Of a stretch of 64,000 nt of DNA, positions 47,781 to 58,540 are shown piece by piece. The stretch is taken from assembly GCF_032884065.1 (NCBI RefSeq), contig NC_088863.1, forward strand, positions 38,659,076 through 38,723,075. The letters run 5' to 3'. Each line of letters begins with the position of its first letter. Positions within the stretch are counted from its first letter, which is position 1. The position numbers and the translations under genes are program-made. The stretch comes from Artemia franciscana. Lineage: Eukaryota; Arthropoda; Branchiopoda; Anostraca; Artemiidae. Under the pieces are notes generated by a model that saw only the letters and a program-made list of their open reading frames with translations, was not told where the DNA came from and did not search any database.

Positions 47781-48045
47781 AAGTTTTATTTTTTATTTTA
47801 TTTTGGCCCACTTCACTTATTCCACCTGAATTACCATCATTAAAGGTACTGTTTCTTATTGTTTTTTTGGTTTGTTTTCTGATGAAATAGTGGTGCATTT
47901 TTTGTTTGTTCTGTATCAATGAGGATTATTAATTTTTGTTTATATGTTTTGCCCAGTAGTCGAGCTTGTCTCTCCATTTGGGCAAGTCGAAAATTTTGAT
48001 GAATATGAAATTTATAATAAATGAATCTGATTCTGAATCTGAATT
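47781..48045 (+). mobile_element. LINE 3' UTR with TGAATC-type tail
   Basis: After the ORF end a 260-bp AT-rich tail closes with 'ataataaatgaatctgattc', then tgaatctgaatta. The short TGAATC/TGATTC repeat in place of poly-A is the kind of 3' tail seen in several CR1-like arthropod LINEs. It gives the right-hand element boundary at about 48045. Confidence 0.7.
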
Positions 48046-48538
48046 AGTATTGTATTGAAAATAATGCGTTTTTAAGATCATGTATTCTACTGTTGAAAAG
48101 CATTTTAAAAGGAGATTTGATTAGTGTTGCCCAATAGTTTTATTTTTTTTTCAACTTAATAATGAGGGAAATTTTCAGGGACCCTGACTATAGTTTTGAA
48201 GGGTAACCCTGGAAAATAACTAAAACGAGACATTTTTTTCAATCTAATAACAAAGATCTTCATGCTTCTAGAAATAATCTATTCTTCTGTTGGAAACTAT
48301 TCAAAGAGGGAATTTGTGGGTCCTTAGATTGATATTCCTTTTTAGTATGTAACGGGCCCCTGACCCGTTAGTTCTGAACCCTTTGAGGAGCCTTAAATTA
48401 GTATACTTTTCAGCATAGTATCGTCCCCTGACCCGTTAGTTCTGACTGCTTTGAGTGGGCCTTAGATTATTATTCTTTTTCACAGCTTAAAGTCACAAAT
48501 ACTTCAACGATAATAAAATTTTTTAATTCTTTCTGCAG
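48046..48538. other. Probable intron with short repeats
   Basis: The stretch 'tagt.tg.aacgg.cccctgacccgttagttctga' occurs twice (48350-48375, 48418-48445). No coding sequence. It ends in a polypyrimidine tract and acceptor. Confidence 0.4.
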
Positions 48539-48646
48539 GTCGATCATGATGATCTCCCAGCTTGGATGAAGAATCTCCTCGTCAATGTCTTCGGAGAGGA
48601 AGACAAAGTAGAAATGTACTTCAGTACCCCTTCAGTGACTTTTTAA
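48539..48646 (+). CDS. Unassigned terminal exon
   Basis: A clear acceptor (ttttttaattctttctgcag) precedes a 35-codon open frame: VDHDDLPAWMKNLLVNVFGE, EDKVEMYFSTPSVTF, stop at 48644-48646. A canonical AATAAA lies at 49071, giving a 3' UTR of about 430 bases. The composition is normal and acidic, unlike the neighbouring TE debris, so it looks like a genuine last exon. I do not recognise the family. The LINE at 44.8-48.05 kb would lie in its last intron. No upstream exon was found on the plus strand. Confidence 0.55.
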   Translation, partial: VDHDDLPAWMKNLLVNVFGEEDKVEMYFSTPSVTF

Positions 48647-49070
48647 GACTGTTTAGAACATTATAATACTTGAAACGTAAAGGGCGGCAACTTACTTGGT
48701 AATTTCTGGGCATTAAATTTATGGCTTTTCGTGTGGTGGACAATGGACTCGAAGTGTCCATGTATGGAATAATTTCCGGTCACTAATTTCTTAACTGGTA
48801 GTTTGGTCTCTATAAACTTTGAAAGTAGGTTAGATACATAATTAAATTCTCAAGTTCTGTGAAATCCCCACTTCCTAGATGACTACAGTAATATTATAAA
48901 TACTGGGTATTTGCAGTAACTGACAGATTAAAATAGGTTGATTCCTGTCACATGCTTCGATATTTATTTCCTTGTTTTAGTGAATATAAGCCACCGTTTT
49001 AGATTACTTTAGTCAGTTCTTATTCTGTGTCTGTCCTCGTCGTATGTACATTTACTGCATTATATTTGTA

Positions 49071-49076
49071 AATAAA
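49071..49076 (+). terminator. Poly(A) signal
   Basis: AATAAA with downstream T-rich sequence ('ctacacttatattttataag'). It fits the end of the gene whose last exon is at 48539-48646. Confidence 0.45.
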
Positions 49077-49079
49077 CAT

Positions 49080-49872
49080 TTATATACTCTACACTTATAT
49101 TTTATAAGTTAGAGACTCTTGACATCCTCTACCGGTCGAACCCAGATTGTAGGCCAATGCTACCATAAGACTCTAAAGAAGAGAGCAAAGAGAAAATCAC
49201 ACCTTTACAGTGGAAAGTAGTAGAGAGTCCTTTAGATCTCAGTACATCCTAAGGGTCCTTTTGTAGACCTATTTATGGTCATTAAATTCTAAGCTAGTAG
49301 TTTGGTCTCAATACATCCGAGGGGTCCCTCTAGATGGCTAAACCTTACCAATTGAGGTCAATTGAGCTTGCTCTTTTGGCAAAAGAGCTCTTTAAATATA
49401 ATCTTGATAAGTTTATTAACAATGGAACAATTGCCAACAATGAAAAATTAATTCCCCTTCAGAATGCCCTTTGACGTGTCAATAAGCATAAGCCCTACCG
49501 TGAAAAACCACTCAAAGTAAATTCTATTGATCAAGCTTCAACTTCCAAAAAATCTGAAACTTTGAAACTACCAAACAAGAAGAAGATTTTTCTAAGGCTA
49601 CTTCAAGTGTTGTAGACTTAATGCTTCCTTCCTATCGTGAGCAAAGTAAAATAATTTTGACTTTTCTCGCCAAAAATGAACATTTAGAAACTGTTGACAA
49701 AAATAATTTAAAATAAATATTTAAAATATAAAATATAAATAATTTAAAATATAAAAATAAATAATTTAAAATTTAATTGAATTTGTAACAGATTTGAATA
49801 CAAGTCGTCCAAGACTTGAATCGTTTGAGAGTCATATGTATAAATTTTTAAAGTCATCAAACTCTCCACCAG
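49080..49872 (+). pseudogene. Degraded ORF of unknown (possibly LINE ORF1-like) origin
   Basis: The plus strand reads MAKPYQLRSIELALLAKELF, KYNLDKFINNGTIANN (49331 on), a stop, then VNKHKPYREKPLKVNSIDQA, further stops, and finally IEFVTDLNTSRPRLESFESH, MYKFLKSSNSPPVL (about 49765-49880). This looks like one old coding sequence with several stops. It has no motif that I can name. It is cut at 49873 by a hAT-like terminus. Confidence 0.35.
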
Positions 49873-50060
49873 TGCTGTCACTTACTTGAAGTACTTTTAC
49901 TTGAAGTACTACTTAAGTACAATTTTCCATTACTTGTACTTGTACTTAAGTAAAAATTCTAGGGTGTACTTATTACTTGATAATTAAGTGAGATTACGAA
50001 ATACTTATTACTTAAGATACTGTTAATGTGCTTCTTTTTCAAATACTTTACTTTTGACAC
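49873..50060. mobile_element. hAT-like terminal sequence
   Basis: Starts CAGTGCTGTCACTTACTTGA and continues with many 'acttaagtac/ctt.a.gta' blocks (AGTACTTTTACTTGAAGTAC, CTTGTACTTGTACTTAAGTA). This matches the CAGTGnTG... plus AAGTACTTAAGTA style of hAT-superfamily non-autonomous elements. The opposite terminus is not found in the window, so no boundary or target duplication can be confirmed. Confidence 0.6.
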
Positions 50061-50540
50061 GAGAATTTTGTGTGTGTGTGCTTTGGCAATATACAAGAAA
50101 ACATCACCTTTAGATTTAGAGTAAACTCAGATATAGCTCCATGCCCTATTTATAGATGTGAAATAAGTTATTTGTTTGTGACGAAAAAAATTATATGATT
50201 AACACTTGGTTTAATTTTCCTTAGAAGTTATATAACAAAAATTGATATTATTTCACAATTCACTGGTCGACTGTGAGCTAAAATCTCTTGTTTTTTGCTA
50301 ATACCGTAGTCCATTTGGGCTTATATATCTGACATTAGTGCTTAAGTTTTGTCATCTCCTGGACTGAACTAGATTTCTACCATTTCATTATCTTCAGGAC
50401 CGTATCATTGGTAAAACTACTGAAGCTGTGAATCTTTTCCCATCTAAAAGTTGTCTGCAATAAACAAGTCTAGTGAATTCTGGCTGGATCCAATGCAGTG
50501 GTATTTTGTCAAATTCATTCCAGCAAATTCAGGTAGTCAG
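50061..50540. other. No feature seen
   Basis: AT-rich sequence with a (TG)5 run near 50070 and no long reading frame. It may be the body of the hAT-like element. Confidence 0.3.
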
Positions 50541-52025
50541 ACGAATCTGACTTCAGATTTGTCAATCCATTCATAAGTTATAGGCCCTACTAAATTAAAG
50601 GAAAACCTAACTTTCTTAAAACTTGAAACCCTCTCCACCTCGCCCTATTTAAGATGGGTTTGTGATACCAGAACTTGATATGAGCCATGATCCTAGACAT
50701 CTTTAGTTTAGTTTTCATTCGGATCCGTTACTCCATTTGCAAGTTATACTAAATTAAACTGAAAACTTAAATTTTTTCAGGAATTCAAACCCACTCCCCC
50801 TTGTTATATTTGAGCTAGGGTCTTTATCTCAAAACTTGATATGTGTCATGGTCTTAGACCTCTTCGGTTCAATTTTCATTCAGATCCATCACTCCATTCG
50901 CAAGTTACTCTGAATTAAACGAAAAACTGTTTTTAGCAGGTAAAGCCCTCTCCCCCCTGTTTTATTTGAGCTAGGGTCTTCATCTTTGAACTTAATGTGT
51001 CTCCTGATCTTTGGCACCAAATCTGGCCATCCAAATTTTCATCCAAATCTTACTAGCGGTTCTTCCCCTATACTTGATTACACAGACGGACGGACAGACA
51101 GACAGGCGGACAGACAGATTTTGTAACATCATGGGTAGCCATGTTGGCTCATTGGATCCAAAAAAGGGAAAAGAATAGCATATCATCATCGAGGCATCAT
51201 CACCTATTTGGATAGTGGAAAATATTCATTAAGATAGGTTTTTGAGATCTGTCTGTCTGTCCGCACGTCTGTGCAATCGAGTATAGCGGGAGAACCGCCA
51301 GTCAGATTTGTATTAAAATTGAACTATTTGGATTAAAATTGAGCTTAATTAGGGCGAGGAGGCTTTGAGTGTTAAAAAAAATGAGTTTTTCATTTAATTC
51401 AGGGTAACTTGCAAATGGAGAGATGAATTTCGATGAAAAATTGAATAAAGATGCCTAAGAGTATGATATGCACTGAGTTCTGGGATGGAGACCCAAGCTT
51501 AATTAGGGCGAGGGAAGGGGGGTTTAAGTGCTAAAAAAGTTGAGTTTTTTGTTTGACTCAGTTTAACTTGCGAATGAAGTAATGGATCTCAATAAAAGTC
51601 AAGCCAAAGATGCCAAAACCATAAGACGCATAATGTTTGGAGATGAAGACTCTAGCTTAATTAGGGGGAGGGGGCATTTAATTCAGTTTAACTTGCGAGT
51701 GGAGTGACGGATATCAGTGAATATTGAACCGATGATGCCTAAGACATTGACAGGCATTAAGTTTTTATATGAAAACCCTAGCTCAAATAAAACAATGGGG
51801 AGTGGGTTTTAAGTGCTGAAAAAAGTCAAGCTTTTTGTTTAATTTAGTATAACTTGCGAATGGAGCAACGGATCCAAATGAAAGCTAGACCAAAGATGAC
51901 TAGGATCAGGGCTCATATCGAACTCCGATGTCACAAACCCTATCTCAAATAGGATGAGGGGGAGGGGGTTTCAAGTTTTAAGAAAGTCAAGTTTTCCTTC
52001 AATTTAGTAAGGCCTATAACTTCTT
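50541..52025. repeat. Foldback repeat with arrays of ~180-bp units
   Basis: The left half (50570-51060) has three units with 'ggatccgt.actccattygcaagttat.ctaaattaaa', 'ctcccccttgttatatttgagctagggtctt' and 'cttgat.tg.gtcatg.tcttagac.tctt'. The right half (51260-52015) has the reverse complements ('taatttagtataacttgcgaatggagcaacggatcc', 'gaggggg'). The centre holds GACA/GTCT repeats in opposite orientation (51078-51118 and 51250-51280). The whole would fold on itself. Confidence 0.75.
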
Positions 52026-52990
52026 CCCCCCATGGCTTGTCCAAAGCCTAGAAATAACTCTTTTCCAAAATAAGCCATACTGAAGCCAACCTTCAACCAA
52101 ATATTCCATCCCCAGAGAAAAATTACTTTGTATGGCACTTGGTATTTACCAAGTGACGTATATTGATCGCAAATTCTGTCGGTCCCGGTTTTGCTAGTTT
52201 AGGCACTTCCAGATAAGCTAGGACGATGAAAAATGGCAGGCTTATCAGGGACCCAGACCAAATTAATTTAGAAATAGTTGTTTCCGTGACTCGACCATGG
52301 GGGGGGGAGTGGGGACGGTTAATTCGGAAAAATTAGAAAAAATGAAGTATTTTTAACTTACGAACGGGTGATCGGATCTAAATTAAATTTGATATTTAGA
52401 AGAATATCTTATATCAGAGCTCTTATTTTAAATTCCGACTGGATCTGGTGACATTAGGCGGATTTTGAGGGGGAAACCTAAAATCTTGGAAAATGCTTAG
52501 AGTGGAGGGATCGAGATGAAAGTTAGTGGGAAAAATAAGCACAATTACTAGATACGTGATTGTCATAACCAGAACGGATTCAATCTCTTTTGCGGAATTG
52601 GGGGGAGGGCTAATTCTGAAAAATTAGAAAAAAATGTGGTGTTTTTAACTTATGAAGGAGTGATCGGATCTTGAATTTCATCGGATGATATTTCATATTT
52701 AGAAGGTCCTCGTAACTCGGATTTCATGTTTTAAAGCCCGACAGTATTCAGTGTCATTGGGGGGATTTGGGGGGGGGGCCTGAAATCTTGGAAAACGCTT
52801 AGAGTGGAGAGATCAGGACGAAACTTGGTGGGAAGAATAAGCACAAGTCCTAAATACGTAATTGACATAATGAAAACGGATTCGCTCTCTCTGGGGGAGT
52901 TGGAAGGGTTGTCAATTCGGAAAAATTACAAAAATTGAGGTATTCTTAACTTAAGAGCGGGTGACCGTTCGTGAGGTAATTTTGAATTTG
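52026..52990. repeat. Tandem repeat, about 320-bp unit
   Basis: Nearly three units with 'attcggaaaaattagaaaaaatga.gtatttttaactta.gaa.gggtgatcgg', 'cttggaaaa.gcttagagtggagggatc', 'gtgggaa.aataagcaca' and 'acgtgattgtcataa'. Starts of units lie near 52320, 52610 and 52915. Confidence 0.75.
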
Positions 52991-52999
52991 ATATTTAGA

Positions 53000-53550
53000 A
53001 TCAATTTTCTGTTGAAATATTACAAATGTTCAATAATTGGAGAGCCATCTCTCGATTCTCTTCTTACTGCACCTGTTTTATTTGCTAAGACAAAGTAGAT
53101 TCTTCCAAAACTTGAGAAATCTTCCCCTCCACATGGATCTGAAGGACCTCTTCTACATAATTTGGCAACTTGGGCTTAAAAATAAACATCCTGGGGCTCT
53201 AGGGCCTACTCTTAAGCCAAAATCTTTGCTTATCAATTCTCGAGTGGACGGTGACTATGCAATATTTTATAACCCCTATTATTACAACATGAATATTCCA
53301 CAATAATCGTTCATTTTGTAAGTACTGCAAATATGTTTAGGGGTAAATACGCCAACGCGCGGAAGCATAACTTCGTAAAGAGTGGCACCCTATAAGTAAC
53401 TTATTGGTATTTTTCAGAAATTAGTCAACTTATGTTTTTTTTTTCAGATTTGATACAATATTTTTTTTTTACCGAAAAATAGAACTAGAACTTTGAATTT
53501 CCATTTCACTGACGCCCTTGCTAATATTATGCAACTACTGCTTTGAAACG
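53000..53550. other. Unassigned sequence, possible coding remnant
   Basis: At 53043-53160 one plus frame reads SLDSLLTAPVLFAKTK, stop, ILPKLEKSSPPHGSEGPLLH. Another frame is open from 53037 to 53306. I cannot connect either to a family with confidence. It contains a poly-T stretch (53433-53470) and otherwise nothing. Confidence 0.25.
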
Positions 53551-53628
53551 ATAACCGTTGGCAGAAAAATTAGGAAATGATAAAAAAAAAAAAACAAGTA
53601 TCCATGACCGTTTGTTTCGAGAAAAATA

Positions 53629-55410
53629 CCAAGTTTCCTATTTTGTAGGTAGGGTCTTGAATTATCTGCTACAGGGATCTCAAAAATTTGGTGATATCAT
53701 TTTTACCAGAATTCTATTTTCCAAATTCGTTTCCCCAATTTTTCCATTGATAAATTCGACATTTTCTCTGACACCAATTACTTTTAATAGGCGTAAATGT
53801 CTTTCTAGAAGATTTCTGCTAAAACGTAAAAAGAAAATTCCGTTCCCCCTTCTGTTTCATCAAACATTTGCTTCACATGTCGCCACGGATACACAAATTA
53901 CGATTAATTAACAAATATAGATCATAATCGACACAAAGTATTTGCAGTTTCGAGACCGAGGGAAAAACATAAAAAGAAAATTGTAACTCACCCTTGGCTT
54001 AGAGTTCTTGTCTAATTTATATTTGATTTGTCGATCTTTCTTCTTGTTCTTCTTTTTTATTTACTTTTGGCTTGTGCTAGTGTAAATGTTAGTATTTTTT
54101 GCTTTTTTTCCCCTTTTTTATTTATGCTCCTTTTTTAAGCATTTGTTGGTGTGTTTTCAAATAAACAAGTAATTTTTATTTTAAGTAATGTAATTTTAAG
54201 CAATGTAATTTTAAGAAGTATCACATCTTTTCATCAAATTTCTTTTTTATAGTTTGATTAATAATTGCATAGTTTCCTCTTTTCCTATAGTTCTTCCCCA
54301 AGAAAACTCTAGAAAATAAGGACTCCTAGTAATTTTCAAATATCAAAATATAGTTTTAGATTCAGAACACTAGCATGGACTTAGTAAAAAGCAAAGTGTT
54401 TCCTGAGGATTATCTTTTATTTATTTTTTGTTCTGGCCACTTCGTATAGAAAATATAGTTATGGAAGCACTTGAAAGTCTTAGCTTCTTTTTAAAGGGTG
54501 CAAACGCAAAATAGTCTCCTATTTTGTAGGTAGGATCTTGAATTATCTGCCACAGGAATCTAAAAATTTTGAAATTGATGATATTAATTTAACCAGATTT
54601 CTCTTTCTCAAGTCTGTTTTCCTAATTTTTCCTTAGACAAATTTGACATTTCCTCTGGCGCCAATTACTTTTAAAAGGCGTAATTGTCTTTCTAGAAGAT
54701 TTCTGCCAAAACTTATAAAATAAAAATCTGTCCTCCCGTCTCTTCCATCAATCGTTTCCTTCACATGCCACCATGGATGCACAACTTATGATTGATTAAC
54801 AAATATATATCATAATAGCCACAAGATTTACAGTTTCGAGACTGGGTGAAAAACATAAAACGTAAAGGGCAGGTCACCCTTGGCTTAGAATTATTATGAA
54901 ATTTATATTTGATTTATCGATTTTTTCTTTTTTTTATTTTTGTCTTTCGTTGGGCAAAAACCTACCACTGCTGTCGCTGTCTTACAGGTGTAAATGTTAG
55001 TGGTTTTTTTTAGCTTTCTATTTTTCCATTTATTTCATTTATGCTCCTTTATTTTTAAGTACTTGTTGGTGGGTTCTCAAATAAATGAATAACTAAATAA
55101 TAATAATAAGTATAGAAGCAGATTTTTCTTCATATACATATCGTTTTATTAAACTTCTTTTCTATAGTTTGATTGATAATTGTGTGATTCTGTCTTTTCC
55201 TACGGTTCTTATCCGCGAAAGCTCCAGAAAATAAAGACTCCTTGTAATTTTCAAATATCAAAATATAGTTTAAGATTCAGCACACTAGCATGGACTTAGT
55301 AAAGAGTAAACTGTTTCCCGAGTATCATCTTTTAATTCTTTTTATTGGCCACTTTGTACAGAAAATATAGTCGTGGATGCACTTGAAGCTCTTAGCTTCC
55401 TTTCAAAGGG
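53629..55410. repeat. Tandem duplication, about 890-bp unit
   Basis: Unit 1 about 53629-54510, unit 2 about 54511-55410. Shared landmarks include 'cctattttgtaggtaggrtcttgaattatctgc', 'gtctttctagaagatttctgc', 'gtttcgagac.gggt.gaaaaacataaaa', 'tcacccttggcttagaattctt' and 'aacactagcatggacttagtaaa'. Substitutions and small indels are scattered, so it is old. The reading frame at 53558-53911 is not preserved in unit 2. Confidence 0.85.
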
Positions 55411-55880
55411 CTAAATGTGGTATGGGCCCAAACTGCCAATCCCCCCGTGCACTTATCACCCCCCACACATCCATCCAGTGCTCATAGTGTCGAAAAGAAA
55501 ATTTTTAGATGATTTCAAGTGTGTTCTCCTGAATGGTCCGTGTGACTCAGTTTATCAGAAATGCTTATGTATACCAGGGTTTTTTGGAGATTATATTCAG
55601 TGTTTCTAGGAGATCAAGTTAAAATTTTGAGGGATATTCTAGGTGAGGATAATTCTACCGGAAATATTAACCGGAAAAGAAGGAAGAGAAGAGTCCAAAT
55701 AAATGGAATTTTTTCTCGCAGTGAAGCAGCGAAATAACAAATCGTAAGACTTGTATCCCTAGATAAAAAAAAATGGGCCTCCACAAGTTTTTGGGAATGA
55801 CTTGAGGGATCGAGTTTATACTCTGTAATATTGTGTTGGGAAAGGGAAGAAGGGGATAGATAGAGTTTATTTTGTGTTAA
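55411..55880. other. No feature seen
   Basis: Short frames only (for example 55415-55609), with no motif, start context or splice pattern that I trust. Confidence 0.3.
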
Positions 55881-56540
55881 ACTTAGCTCATGTCTTTACT
55901 GCTTGAAGCCTTAGGCTTGGGCATTGTCGCGTGAGAGTAATTGTTTTATTAACTACACTTCTTGTAAAAATTTAATTATCATTTTAATCTGGTGTAATTT
56001 GCTGGTCTTTTTTTCCTCACTAGGTGGTGCTAATGTGAATAAAGCGGAATTTTTGTATGGCGTTTTTTGTGCAATTTCTTACAGCCCGGGTATGGAAAGC
56101 ATAGCAAGGGTTTGAATATGATCCTCATAATCAATAACCTGTAACAAGAGTTTTACAATACCCTCCCCTCTTGTATGCCCTTCTTCCAGTTCTCTTAATA
56201 AGTAAAAAAAAAGATGCTTTAAAAAAAAAACTGCCTGATAAAATAAAGACAAACTTAGCTCATGTCTTTACTGCTTGAAGCCTTGGGCTTGGGCATTGTC
56301 GCGTGAGAGTAATTGTTTTATTAACTACACTTCTTGTAAAAATTAAATTATCATTTTAATCTGGTGTAGTTTGCTGGTCTTTTCTTCCTCACTAGGTGGT
56401 GCTAATGTGAATAAAGCGGAATTTTTGTATGCTTCTTCCAGTCCAGTTCTTCTTCCAGTATGCCCTTCTTCCAGTTCTCTTAATAAGTAAAAAAAAAGAT
56501 GCTTTAAAAAAAAACTGCCTGATAAAATAAAGACATGCCG
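55881..56540. repeat. Tandem duplication, about 371-bp unit
   Basis: 55881-56060 and 56252-56432 are almost identical ('acttagctcatgtctttact...gcggaatttttgtatg'), and 56180-56250 matches 56463-56535 ('cccttcttccagttctctta...gataaaataaagaca'). The second unit has lost about 90 bases. Few differences, so this duplication is younger than the 890-bp one next to it. Confidence 0.88.
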
Positions 56541-56799
56541 ATTATATGTTTTGATTTCCATGAAAATAATGGAATTTTAAATGTGTCAATTTTCAAAGAT
56601 ATCAGTGACAACATACTCTTTGGAATTTTAGAAATGGTTAAGAGAGTTAGGAAGTAAAACTCCTATTTAATATTCTATTTTAAACAAAAATCGTCGGAAC
56701 TTTTTCAGTTTTATCTTCTAAGATGAACAACGATCTTTTTCCAAGATTTATTATGCATAATAAAAAAAAAAAGAGAAAAATGTGATGTTGATACTTCAC

Positions 56800-58080
56800 A
56801 CGGGATCACGCAGTTCCTTGTAACAAACTGTAAGAAAGGAGTGACTTGGCTCAATAGTAACCGAAACTCTAAACAATTTTGATACCAATAAATATATCAA
56901 AAGAATTTACTTATTATGCTGATTGCAAATATTCAAAAATCATCAAGTTCAGGGTTACCTATCAAAAGTAACGAGCCTGAAAAAAATTGCTTGATCGAAA
57001 AAAAAAGCAGGGACACACCACCTAACAGCCAAGGAATATTAATGAAAAATCTATTCATGAGATTCAGCGAATCAGGGAATCAAACTGTAGAAGTTTCAAG
57101 CTCCTGTACAGAAAAATGTAGAATTTGTTTTTTTTTTGCCAGAAGAAATGTCAGGGATATGTGCTTATTGTTGTGTTTATTTCCTAGAGGGGATCGTTTC
57201 TAACTAATGGTTTTGCAAGATCAGAAGAGGGTGCATTCGAACAGAAATTAAAGGTTCTAGTACCATTTTAAGTGACCAAAAAGATTGGAGTATAACTAGA
57301 CCCCCTCTCAGGCCCCTCTTTTCCCCAAAGTCATCCAATCTAAATTTTTAGATTTCCATTTTGTTCAACATAGTTGAAAAATCTAATACCTATGTCTTTA
57401 GGGGCTTGCGCATGAGATGTGTTTCCATGGGAAGAATTATCTCTGGGGAGAGGAATATTCGGGTTGAGCTTTCCAGGGAAATTTAACTTTGGGGGGGGGG
57501 GGTGACAGATTTCCTATACGAAATTATTTTTATTTGTCTTACTTTCTCTTTATCAACTCAATTTCGCATACGGAGATGTTCTGAAAGAATTTTCCGAGGG
57601 AAAATTTTCAGTGGGTTTGGATTTCTTGGAAAAAATTTCCACAGCATTAGGGATTTCTGGACTGATCAGGAAAACTATTAAAAATTAAAGTTTGTTTTCA
57701 AATGGAAGCATGCTAAGGATAATTTTTCAGGCAGAATCGTACGCAAGAAATTTTACGGAGAGGGATTCTCAGTGATGCTGATGTTGTCCAGAGAGATCTG
57801 TATGGGAGGCTGCTATTTTACGTGGGAGGAACCATCCACGGAGGAGTTTCTCGTGAAGGGAGGGTATTTTTCATGGAAGGTGACCCAGATTCACTGGCTC
57901 ACCTTTATTTGTAAAATAATGGTGAGCCTCGTCATTATTTGTAAAACAATCAGAAATTAAATTTAAAAAAAGTTTTTTCAATAGAAAGTAAGGAGAATTA
58001 TTAAAACTCGAAAAGAAAACTCGCAAATTATATTCTAGTCTAGAGAAGGCATGGGGTTATCAGTCGTACTCATATTAATT
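56800..58080 (+). repeat. 1.6 kb dispersed repeat, copy C
   Basis: Follows copies A and B: 'gtaagaaaggagtgacttgg', 'ctcaatagtaaccgaaactc', 'acgagcctgaaaaaaattgc', 'gtagaagtttcaagctcctg', 'gtgaccaaaaagattggagt', 'ttgttcaacatagttgaaaa', 'gaaagtaaggagaattatta'. It has diverged most in the middle, where a G10 run (57494-57503) and GGAAATTTTCC-type blocks appear. Confidence 0.7.
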
Positions 58081-58540
58081 TCTGCTCGTTTTGAGTTTGA
58101 CTCGAACATTTATTGTAATTCCAGTTCGTTTTGAGCTTCATTTATTTATTGATGGTATTTTGTGGTAGTTTACACTTGGAAGATTATTTGGCTTTATTTC
58201 TGCTCAGTTTTGGCTAAATGGTGCTGTTTACTTTTCTTTGAAAAACATATTTCGCTGAAAAATGTTTTAAACTAATTTCTGTTCTTTTTTTATTGACATA
58301 GTCTTTTTCATTGAAAAAATGATCTTTATAGCTTCTCAGTTTTTTTCTATAAGAACCCATTGTTTGGGTATGTTGGAGAAACTTTTTCTACAATTTTTAA
58401 TCCTGACACAAAGAGTATTTTTTTTTTTAATCTTTTAATTCTTGAAGCTACCCTGAAAAACAAAGCTTATTATCATTCCCAAAAGAGTATATATTTGCTC
58501 TCTGACAACCTGGATACACTTATACTCTTTTTATTTATTT
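58081..58540. other. No feature seen
   Basis: AT-rich with 'tttctgctcgttttgagttt.a' repeated in short form (58080, 58125, 58198). No gene. Confidence 0.35.

Noticed and set aside
53037-53306. 89-residue ORF, and a neighbouring frame with SLDSLLTAPVLFA that faintly recalls polyprenyl synthases
   Set aside because: The resemblance is a few residues, the better frame has stops, and no splice sites support it.
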